Of a stretch of 64,000 bases of DNA, positions 38,801 to 50,800 are shown piece after piece. Source of the DNA: Lamellibrachia satsuma (lineage: Eukaryota > Annelida > Polychaeta > Sabellida > Siboglinidae). The stretch is taken from assembly GCA_033239005.1 (NCBI GenBank), contig BSQZ01000001.1, positions 33,650,688 through 33,714,687 of the forward strand. The letters run 5' to 3'. The position numbers were made by a program, and so were the translations under genes. The notes beneath the pieces were generated by a model, which was not told where the DNA came from, searched no databases, and was given only the letters and a program-made list of their open reading frames with translations. Positions within the stretch are counted from its first letter, which is position 1, and the number at the start of each line of letters is the position of its first letter.

Positions 38801-41800
38801 ATGCTAGCTCTAGTATCCACTATGACATGCTAGCTCTAGTATCCACTATGACATGCTAGCTCTAGTATCTACTATGACATGCGAGCTCTAGTATCTGCTA
38901 TGACATGCTAGCTCTAGTATCCACAGTGACGTGCTAGCTTATTTGTGCAAATGTGTTATTTAGTTTTAATGAAATAATCGAACAAACTATTAAATGTTTT
39001 TTAGAGGACTTGGTCAAAATTTGACAAAAAGGGCAACAGTGGTCCAATTCACGTTTTTTACCGGATGCTATGATGATTACCATCATAGCCCCCATAATTA
39101 AAAATAAGACTGGTGACCTGTCTGATAACAACAACTATCGACCCATTGCTCTCGCCACATTTGCTAGTAAATTATTTGAACCTTTGATATTATCCAGGGT
39201 TTCCATTTTTTTTAACTACATGTGTTAACCAATTTGGATTTAAAAAGCACCACTCAACTGAAATGCTCATATTTTAATTAAATGAACTCTTTTGACACTA
39301 TATAGCGAATAGCTCATCTATATACAGTATGTCACTATGCCTCTAAGGCCTTTGACAAAGTCAATCGTAGTAAACTGTTCACTAAACTAATTGACCGGGG
39401 TTGTCCTTGTAAATACCTTAGTCATATTATCAACAATAACCTCACTGTCAATGATGACATGTAAATACCTTGGTCATATTATCATCAATAACCTCACTGT
39501 CAATGATGACATGTAAATACCTTGGTCATATTATTAACAATAACCTCACTGTCAATGACATGTAAATACCTTGGTCATATTATCAACAATAACGTCACTG
39601 TCAATGATGACATGTAAATACCTTGGTCATATTATCAACAATAACCTCACTGTCAATGATGATTATTGCCAGGCAAAACAGATGTATTTATGCTCAGGCA
39701 AATGTTTTAGCCAGAAAATTTCACTTATGCAGCAGTGCCACTAAAACAACTTTTATTTAATTCAAACTGTGGTACTATATACACCTCAAGTGTTTGGTGT
39801 AATTTTTAACAACAGATTCTGAAAGGCATTGTTCTTGCATATAACAACAGTTTTAGAATTGTACACAACTTGTGACCCCGTTGTAGTGCAAATCATATGT
39901 TCACTACAAATTATGCTTGTCAATATTTAGCCTTTCATGCCATTTAGAAAGGTCCGATAATCTACTTTTTGTGAATTATTTTCATACTTTTATTAATTAC
40001 AGAAGTCCAATGATTAAATACTGGATTGGTCAATTGTATGCTTTTAATATATGACAACATATGTGTATATTTATATATATTTTGACTTGTATGTATATAT
40101 GCACTTTTGTCTGAAAAAAAAAACATTATTATTATAAACTGACTGTGTATGGTATTTACGCTGTTCACACACAATGCTTGTCGATGGCCTCAATGAGTAG
40201 ACAAAAGTAGAGTAAACACAACATAAACACTATCCACACATGACACTTGGAGAGTAAACACAACATAGACACTATCCACACCTGACACTTGGAGAGTAAA
40301 CACAACATAGACACTATCCACACCTGACACTTGGAGAGTAAACACAACATAGACACTATCCACACCTGACACTTGGAGAGTAAACACAACATAAACACTA
40401 TCCACACATGACACTTGGAGAGTAAACACAACATAGACACTATCCACACCTGACACTTGGAGAGTAGACACAACATAGACACTATCCACACCTGACACTT
40501 GGAGAGTAAACACAACATAAACACTATCCACACATGACACTTGGAGAGTAAACACAACATAGACACTATCCACACCTGACACTTGGAGAGTAAACACACC
40601 ATAAACAATTGCATCTTGGGAAATCTTGAGGAGTACACGGGATTGAATTTTGGTGGATTTTATATTTGTCTAAAGCGTGGAATATTGATCGGATAAGTAT
40701 TATTATTGCGTGTATATTAAACATAAACTTACAAGAGTCCTTGTTTAGTCAATAGTTGCTGTTAAAATTTAGCTATAGAAGTAATTTAGGGTAGTTTATA
40801 TCGTAGGTCTCCGAGGACTCGGTAGCGCGAGCGATAATTAAGGGTTGTTGTTTTCAGTTGATTGGGTACATAAAACGAGACATAATATTATTGTAAATAA
40901 TTTAGTACATATTAAATATTGAAAACCTTAATATTTTGTTTTAGCAACATTTATTGTTAAAAGTTAGCCGTAGGTAGTAATTCAGTGTTATTTAAATAAG
41001 GTCACTGAAATTTCGTTAGCACGAGCGATATTACGTTTTGTTAGTCAGCTGTTACATAGAAAGTAAGTTGCAAGGCAGTAGCTGTAAATTTAATTAAGAC
41101 ATAAGTAACATACTATAAAGTGTGTATTACAACACAAAAACAGTCTTTGTGAAGACTACCTAGTATAAATTGATTATAAACGGATTATAAACAAATACAA
41201 ATTTAATTTCTAACATGGCGCCGTGCAAACGCCAGGTAAAGGCAAAACGTAATTTGGTATGTTCTAGCTGCGATAGCTGGATAGACTTTGCAAAGTCCGG
41301 GTGTGTAAATTGCGTGAGGCGGAGGTGCAGGCGGATGATTTCCATTTCGTGTGTAGGGGGTGTACTACAGTGAGATATCTGCAGGAGCAGGTGATTGAGC
41401 TAAGGCGTATGATTTTGATGATGACAGGGCAGGGTGAGACAGAAGTGAACAGAGGTGGTGAGAATGGTGAGAGCAGAGGTGGTGAGACCGAGGAGAGCAG
41501 AGGTGGTGAGACCGAGGTGAGCAGAGGTGGTGAGACCGAGGAGAGCAGAGGTGGTGAGACCGAGGAGAACAAGGAGAGCAGTGGCAATGTGAGGGAGAAA
41601 GCTGGTAAGAAGAAGAAAGATGACAGAAGGCAAAGAATGCAACAAAAGAGAGGTAAGCGGGTGAGTGGAGAGGGAATGCCAGGTGGTAAGACGGTAAAGG
41701 TTGATGATAGGAGAGAAAGGGGGCATACTAGTAGTGTGCAACAGGAAAGGAGCTTTGCCGATGTAGTATCACAGGGGAAAGCGAGGAAAGCTCGGGTATT

Positions 41801-44800
41801 TATGGGGGATTCCATCATTAGGAAAGTGGATAAAATTGTAAATAGAGGAGATGACATAACAGTATGCCTACCAGGGGCAAAAGTAGAGGATATAGCAGAG
41901 AAGGCAGGACAGGTCATGGGTGGTGGCACGGGAGGTGCTGTTCTCGTGCATGTGGGAACGAACAATGCAGATAAGGAGGGAACGTCAGCCATCATTGGTA
42001 AGTACAGGAGGTTGATCAAGACACTCAAAGAGGCACGAGTTGGGCAGATCGTATTGTCGGGGATATTACCAATAATGGGAGGCAGGGGTGAGGAATATAG
42101 GAACTGTAGAAGGATGGCGATCAACACACAGGTACAGAAGGTATGTATGAAGGAGGGAGTAGGCTTCGTAGACATGTGGTTAAACTTTGTGGGAAGAGGT
42201 GACTTTTTCATGAGAGATGGACTTCATCTGACAGGGAAGGGCGCTGCAGTTCTTGCGTGTGAGTTTGTTAGAGTTGTCGACGAGGGCACAGGTACCATAG
42301 ATTATTTAAACTAGATGCGCAGGGGAACTGACAGAGAAAACTCAAAGGAGTACTACTACAAATACACATCCAAAGAAATGTTCACCAATAATTTCAGACA
42401 ATGAACTTAAATGTGTATGCTTAAATGCCAGGAGCATAGTAAATAAAAAAGTGAGTTAGACATTATGGTAGCAGATATTGATCCTCATGTAATAGGCATC
42501 ACAGAATCATGGGCAAATGAAGATATAGTAGATGCTGAGTTAGCACTGACAGGCTATGTAATGTTTAGGAAGGATAGACGAGAAAGAAGGGAGGTGGAGT
42601 CATTTTGTATATTAAAGAATCTATCCAAGCATATGAAATTACTCTGAAAAGTGAAGCAGATAGTGTGGAAGCAATTTGGTGTAACATAGTTACCAGGAAC
42701 TCAACATTAACAATAGGAGTAGTTTATCGTAGTCCTAACATAGGAGAAGAGGAAGATGTAAAATTACAAAAGGCAATAAGGGAGGTGAGCAAGGGAGAAT
42801 GTGTTATAATGGGTGATTTTAACCATGGCCATATACAATGGGAATCATTAGAGAGTGCTGGAGGGGACGACCATCAGTTTCTACTTCTAACACAGGATTG
42901 TTTCCTTACTCAACATGTCTTGGAACCAACCAGAGGTGGAAATGTGTTAGATTTAATTTTGTCTTCTCAAAATGAATTAGTTGACAATGTTAAAGTACAC
43001 GAACCTTTGGGTTCAAGTGACCATAACCAAATCCATTTTAATATAAAAGTAAAAACAGGGAATACATATAAAAAACAATGGAGGAGGAACTTCAACAAAG
43101 GCAGATATAAAGTGATGAGAACATATCTAGCAAATATAGATTGGAATAATTTGCTGAAGAACAAGACAGCAACAGAATGCTGGACTTGTTTAAAATATGA
43201 GATTGAGGGCATTATTGAGAAATTTATTCCATTAAGAAAACAAGGGAAAAGATCCAGGAAAAAACACCTGTCAAAAGAAGCTATTAGAAAAATTGCTCAC
43301 AAACAGATGCTGTGGAAGGTCTATAAACACACTGGAAATGTAGAAGACTACACCAACTACAAAGAGGCACTTAACGTAGCTACTACTGAAATTAGAAAAT
43401 CTAAAAGAACCTTTGAACAAAAATTGGCAGGTAATATAAAAAATGACAGCAAGAGTTTCTATGCTTATGTAAGGAGTAAACAGAAAGTTCGAGATAAGGT
43501 CGGACCACTGGAAAGCAACAGTGAAAACATAATTTCAGATGGGTTCCAAATGGCAGAGGTCCTGAATGAGTATTTCAGCTCAGTTTTTACCACAGAAGAT
43601 ATCAGCTCACTTCCAGTTCCATTAACTAAATTTGAGGGCAATACATCAGAATATTTAGGGCAGTTATTTGTAACTCCTGAAATGATAGCAAAGAAAATTA
43701 AGAAGATGAAAGATAATAAATCACCTGGAGTTGATGGGATACCACCAAAACTGCTAAAGGAAATTGTTGATCAAATTAGTACACCACTTGCAAACTTATT
43801 TAACTTGTCACTAGAAGAAGGAATAGTTCCTTCAGAATGGAAAGAAGCAAACATTACGCCGCTGTTTAAGAAGGGATCAAGGAAGAAGCCAGAAAATTAC
43901 AGACCAGTGAGTTTAACATCAGTTGTATGTAAATTACTTGCAACATTAATTAGAGACCACATGGTGGAATTCCTCATAAAACATAAATTAATAAATACAT
44001 CTCAACATGGATTCCTAAAAGCAAGGTCATGTCTAACCAATCTCTTATGTTTTTTAGAAGAAATTACAAAGTGGGTAGATCACGGGTCACCAGTGGATGT
44101 TGTCTACTTAGATTTTCAGAAAGCTTTCGATAAAGTGCCACATCAAAGATTGTTACTTAAACTAAAAGCCCATGGTATAGGCAATGATGTAATCAACTGG
44201 ATAGAAAAGTGGCTTACACACAGAAGACAGAGAGTAATAGTAGATGGTAAGATTTCAAACTGGAAATCTGTTTTGAGTGGGGTACCACAGGGATCAGTGT
44301 TAGGCCCTATACTGTTTTTAATATATATAAATGATTTGGAGGATGACATATCTAGCAAAGTACTCAAATTTGCAGATGACACAAAGGTATTCAGAAAGGT
44401 TACTAATGATACAGATAAACAAAGTTTACAGGATGATCTAGAAAAATTAGTTAAATGGTCAGAAAAATGGCAAATGTTATTCAATTTTGGGAAGTGTAAA
44501 TGTATACACATAGGACATGGAAATATGGATGAGGAATATAAAATGGGGGATGCTGTACTAGGTAGAACCACACAAGAAAAGGATTTAGGAGTAATATTTA
44601 ATGCTGACATGAAAGTTTCAGAGCAATGTGGGATTGCTGCTTCGACAGGAAATCAAATTCTAGGCCTAATTAAACATCTAATTGTACCCCTGTACAAAGC
44701 AATAGTTAGACCACATTTGGAATATTGTATTCAAGCATGGAGGCCATATCGTAAAAAAGACATAGATAAGCTAGAAAGAATACAACGAAGAGCAACTAAG

Positions 44801-47800
44801 ATGATTCCAGAATTAAGAGACCTTAGTTACGAAAGTCGCTTATTACAATGTGGTTTGACAACACTAGAGACCAGGAGACTAAGAGGAGACCAAATAGAAG
44901 TGTTTAAAATAGTGAACGGTTATGAGGATGTTGATAGGAATATGTTCTTCAAACTTAAAGAAGGCAGTAGAACCAGAGGACACAAAGCAGCATTAGTTAA
45001 GGAGCAGTGTAGGTTGGACATGAGAAAGTACTCATTCTCACAGAGGGTGATAAATGAATGGAACAAACTGCCAAACGATTGTGTTAATGCTAGTAGTGTG
45101 AATATGTTTAAAAATAGAATTGACAGATATCTGATAAGGGCGGGCTACACATAGATGTGAAAATTGTTGGACTCTCGATAAGCCAATGGCTTCCTTGTCC
45201 ACTTGCCATCTGGAACTTGTTCGAGATGGCAATCTTGTTAAATCTTGTTAAATCTAAACACTATCCACACCTGACACTTGGAGAGTAAACACACCATAAA
45301 CACTATCCACACCTGACACTTGGAGAGTAAACACACCATAAACACTATCCACACCTGACACTTGGAGAGTAAACACAACATAGATACTATCCACACCTGA
45401 CACTTGGAGAGTAAACACAACATAGACACTATCCACACCTGACATGAGGGGCAGCCGTGGCCTGATGGTTACGGTGTTGGACTCTAAATTTGAGGGTTGT
45501 GAGTTCAAGACCCACACTGGGCATGGTTCGTTTTCGAAGCTTAGGCAATTTCGTTTACCCTACTTTGCCTCAGTCTACTCAGCTGCAAATGAGTACAAAC
45601 ACTGTTTGGAAGGTACCTGCGATGGACTAGTGTCCCGTCCAGGAGAGTCAGTATAACTGCACTCTAAGTTGCTTCGCACTACAGAAACCAGGTTTAAGCA
45701 CTGGCCATATAAGCCTTCATGGCTTCCTAAGGCATAATGCCTGGGGGATGACTTTACCTACCTACCTACCAAACACTATCCACACCTGACACTTGGAGAG
45801 TAAACACAACATAGACACTATCCACACATGACACTTGGAGAGTAAACACAACATAGACACTATCCACACCTGACACTTGGAGAGTAAACACAACATAGAC
45901 ACTATCCACACCTGACACTTGGAGAGTAAACACACCATAAACACTATCCACACCTGACACTTGGAGAGTAAACACAACATAGATACTATCCACACCTGAC
46001 ACTTGGAGAGTAAACACAACATAGACACTATCCACACCTGACACTTAGAGAGCAAACACAACATAGACACTATCCACTCCTGACACTTGGAGAGTAAACA
46101 CGACATAGACACTATCCACACCTGACACTTACCAAGATGGCTTCCACCAGAATGATTCCAAGTGACCAAACATCAACCTTGGGCCCACAAGGGGGCAGCA
46201 CCTGTTGGTCTGTCGCTGCATTGATGTTCGCTGCATGCCCAGGTGCAAGTGCAAGTACTTCAGGAGCCATGTAGCGGGGGGAACTACAAACATTACACAG
46301 CACACTTGGGGGGGGGCAACTCATAAATTCTTAATGTTCTCTGTTGTCAGCCCTCACACAAGTTTTAATTACTTTGTAAAATCTCTTCAGGGTCATCTTG
46401 CAGCATTTGCAAAATAGGAAATAATTACATTCTTTCTAGAGCTTCTGCCTTCTGCGTTTATGTGAAACATTATTAAATTTGTGGTTACATTTATAATAAT
46501 AGTTATAAATGATAAATTTTATTGATAAAGCACTTTATATCAGTAATAACAATTCTGTTCAGAGGCGCATCAATTCAGGGCTGATAAATGTAACAACAAT
46601 GAACATAATAAAAAACATCTTTAGACTATTGTCATAACAAGTCTAGTAAAACATAGGAGACAAATACAAGTGGCGTCTAGCACCACCGAGACACACAGCA
46701 CAGAGAGCGGGGGGAATAGATTTTTTCTAAATCTTCAAAAATCTTAGAAGACATGTGCCTTCTATTGCCTAATGGTAGTTATGGTACTATACACATATAA
46801 AATATATATGTATACATAATAAGTATATATCTATGAGCCCACCCACTTACCCGACTGGGAACGCGACTGTCGTGCCGTGGTCAGTCATGTGATACATGCC
46901 ATACTTGGCCAACTTCACGCTCCCCTGGAGGCAAAACGACACATTAGTTGTTGGTCTTGTGGGGGCACTGAAGGGATTAGTCTTGTTGTTTGTTTCACAA
47001 AGCCAGGTGGGGACACTGCAGGGATTAGTCTTGTTGTATGTTTCACAAAGCCAGGTGGGGACACTGCATGGATTAGTCTTGTTGTATGTTTCACAAAGCC
47101 AGGTGGGGACACTGCATGGATTAGTCTTGTTGTATGTTTCACAAAGCCAGGTGGAACACTGCAGGGATTAGTCTTGTTGTATGTTTCACAAAGCCAGGTG
47201 GGGACACTGCATGGATTAGTCTTGTTGTATGTTTCACAAAGCCAGGTGGAACACTGCAGGGATTAGTCTTGTTGTATGTTTCACAAAGCCAGGTGGGGAC
47301 ACTGCAGGGATTAGTCTTGTTGTATGTTTCACAAAGCCAGGTGGGGACACTGCAGGGATTAGTCTTGTTGTATGTTTCACAAAGCCAGGTGGAACACTGC
47401 AGGGATTAGTCTTGTTGTATGTTTAACAAAGCCAGGTGGAACACTGCAGAGATTAGTCTTGTTGTATGTTTCACAAAGCCAGGTGAGAACACTGCAGGGA
47501 TTAGTCTTGTTGTATGTTTAACAAAGCCAGGTGGAACACTGCAGGGATTAGTCTTGTTGTATGTTTCACAAAGCCAGGTGGGGACACTGCATGGATTAGT
47601 CTTGTTGTATGTTTCACAAAGCCAGGTGGAACACTGCAGGGATTAGTCTTGTTGTATGTTTCACAAAGCCAGGTGGGGACACTGCAGGGATTAATCTTGT
47701 TGTATGTTTCACAAAGCCAGGTGGAACACTGCAGAGATTAGTCTTGTTGTATGTTTCACAAAGCCAGGTGAGAACACTGCAGGGATTAGTCTTGTTGTAT

Positions 47801-50800
47801 GTTTAACAAAGCCAGGTGGAACACTGCAGAGATTAGTCTTGTTGTATGTTTCACAAAGCCAGGTGGAACACTGCAGAGATTAGTCTTGTTGTATGTTTCA
47901 CAAAGCCAGGTGGAACACTGCAGAGATTAGTCTTGTTGTATGTTTCACAAAGCCAGGTGGGGACACTGCAGGGATATTAGTCTTGTTGTATGTTTAACAA
48001 AGCCAGGTGGAAACACTGCATGGATTAGTCTTGTTGTATGTTTCACAAAGCCAGGTAGGAACACTGCAGGGATTAGTCTTGTTGTATGTTTCACAAAGCC
48101 AGGTGAGAACACTGCAGGGATTAGTCTTGTTGTATGTTTCACAAAGCCAGGTGGGGACACTGCAGGGATTAGTCTTGTTGTATGTTTAACAAAGCCAGGT
48201 GGGAACACTGCAGGGATTAGTCTTGTTGTATGTTTCACAAAGCCAGGTGGAACACTGCAGGGATTAGTCTTGTTGTATGTTTCACAAAGCCAGGTGAGAA
48301 CACTGCAGGGATTAGTCTTGTTGTATGTTTCACAAAGCCAGGTGGGAACACTGCAGGGATTAGTCTTGTTGTATGTTTAACAAAGCCAGGTGGGAACACT
48401 GCAGGGATTAGTCTTGTTGTATGTTTCACAAAGCCAGGTGGAACACTGCAGAGATTAGTCTTGTTGTATGTTTCACAAAGCCAGGTGAGAACACTGCAGG
48501 GATTAGTCTTGTTGTATGTTTAACAAAGCCAGGTGGAACACTGCAGAGATTAGTCTTGTTGTATGTTTCACAAAGCCAGGTGGAACACTGCAGAGATTAG
48601 TCTTGTTGTATGTTTCACAAAGCCAGGTGGAACACTGCAGAGATTAGTCTTGTTGTATGTTTCACAAAGCCAGGTGGGGACACTGCAGGGATATTAGTCT
48701 TGTTGTATGTTTCACAAAGCCAGGTGGAACACTGCAGGGATTAGTCTTGTTGTATGTTTCACAAAGCCAGGTGAGAACACTGCAGGGATTAGTCTTGTTG
48801 TTTGTTTCACAAAGCCAGGTGGGGACACTGCAGGGATTAGTCTTGTTGTATGTTTAACAAAGCCAGGTGGGAACACTGCAGGGATTAGTCTTGTTGTATG
48901 TTTCACAAAGCCAGGTGGAACACTGCAGGGATTAGTCTTGTTGTATGTTTCACAAAGCCAGGTGGGGACACTGCAGGGATTAGTCTTGTTGTATGTTTAA
49001 CAAAGCCAGGTGGGAACACTGCAGGGATTAGTCTTGTTGTATGTTTCACAAAGCCAGGTGAGAACACTGCAGGGATTAGTCTTGTTGTATGTTTCACAAA
49101 GCCAGGTGGAACACTGCAGGGATTAGTCTTGTTGTATGTTTCACAAAGCCAGGTGGGGACACTGCAGGGATTAGTCTTGTTGTATGTTTCACAAAGCCAG
49201 GTGGAACACTGCAGGGATTAGTCTTGTTGTATGTTTCACAAAGCCAGGTGGAACACTGCAGGGATTAGTCTTGTTGTATGTTTCACAAAGCCAGGTGGAA
49301 CACTGCAGGGATTAGTCTTGCTGTATGTTTCACAAAGCCAGGTGGGAACACTGCAGGGATTAGTCTTGTTGTATGTTTCACAAAGCCAAGTGGAACACTG
49401 CAGGGATTAGTCTTGTTGTATGTTTCACAAAGCCAGGTGGAACACTGCAGGGATTAGTCTTGTTGTATGTTTCACAAAGCCAGGTTAGAGACTGCAGGGA
49501 TTAGTCTTGTATGTTTCACAAAGCCAGGTGAATGTCAAAAAACAATCATTTTTTTACATTTCCTTGAAGTAAAGCGTTGATATTTAAACAAGTGTTGGTA
49601 ATGATAGACTTATTGGAGAGTAGCAATAGCGAACCACTTAATAGCAGCATTGTTTGACATGTCGCAGTTCCTTGTGTTCACAGACATTCTGTATGTCCTA
49701 CTGCCGCTTAAAAGCAACCAGTGTGAATATGTTTAAAAATAAAAATGACAGACATCTGATAAGGTGAGCTACACATAAACTGTAACACAAGCATCCTAGG
49801 CGTGGGTCATGGGTGACTTGGGTGTCTTCACTGTCGAGTTGTTGGCATGATAACCAAGGATCTAAGATGGTGACACGTTGGCATCTCGAACACATAATGC
49901 GAGGCATACATTACTAAACTTTTGCTGCAAGTTGCTCGTTTGTGGGACTGGGTCAGTGCATACTACACTACATTTGTTGCAGTGACTCAGTTTTCTAGTT
50001 GGTTCAGCAAGTGTTGTGCCGGCCAAATCATCACGCGACCCAGGTTTTGTTGAGTTGCAGACATAGCACAACTGATCAAATAAACAAACAACTAGCAACA
50101 CAAGTGTAGCAATGTACATCTGGAAATATGTGGACAGTAATTGTTGCTGACAAGTTAATGTCTGCACTTAAAACAAGTGACACCTACAGAAAGACTCTGT
50201 GGTGACTGCCAGGTAGTGGTGAACTCACGGCTGTGTCCAGGAGCACATTATGTGCTGACAGGTTGTGGTGGATGATTCCCTCTTGGTGGAGGTGATCCAG
50301 ACCTTCAAGGACACCATACGCCAGCCGCCTCAACAGGCTGCCATCACTACAAACAAATCAACATTACTATAAATACAGCATTAATGCTTCTTTGTCGATA
50401 TCTTACATGTCCTTGTAATGGTTCTTACAACTAGCATCAACAAATCCCCAAAACAAAAATTAATAAGGTTCAAAATAATGAATATGTAAATTCTGCTAAC
50501 ACAAGCAGTTATCCAATCACAATGCCTCATAGTCCACTAATTTGGTGAATAAAAAACTAAAACCATATACAACAAATTCCTAATGTAGAGGAGTGTATGT
50601 CATAAACGTTTAATTACTTAGCAATTACAAGCTAAATTATAATGCCAATCGGTAGTCAAGAGGTAATCAACATCTTAGTAAACCAATTTCAAAATCACTC
50701 ACTCGTCTCTGTATTGGCCCACCTTGATTGCTGCCCCCACGTTGCCATGGTGATGCTCAGACACAACAATCACTCGTTCTGAAACACAGAACAAACATAC

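Larger units (their letters stand above)
40608..45244 (+). mobile_element. Near full-length CR1-clade LINE (4.6 kb) with TSD
   Basis: The element lies between two parts of one 42-bp satellite with the duplicated target TAAACA (40602-40607 and 45245-45250). It has a roughly 600-bp 5' UTR, ORF1 (PHD-like finger plus SGNH esterase), ORF2 (endonuclease and reverse transcriptase) and a short 3' UTR ending in repeats of TTAAATCTTG. This organisation is that of CR1-clade elements. Frameshifts in ORF1 and in the endonuclease, and a short deletion in the RT C-terminus, make this copy inactive, but divergence from its relatives in the window shows a formerly active family. Confidence 0.92.

Noticed and set aside
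41264..42211. 315-codon minus-strand open frame opposite CR1 ORF1
   Set aside because: Shadow of ORF1; composition and domains support only the plus strand.
45444..45530. tRNA gene candidate from box A/B-like motifs
   Set aside because: The cloverleaf does not close well, and the segment continues into a SINE core and (TACC)n tail.
46877..49221. Regularly spaced repeats that could be taken for a CRISPR array, here and in other arrays
   Set aside because: Units are head-to-tail with no unique spacers, and the context is animal intron DNA.
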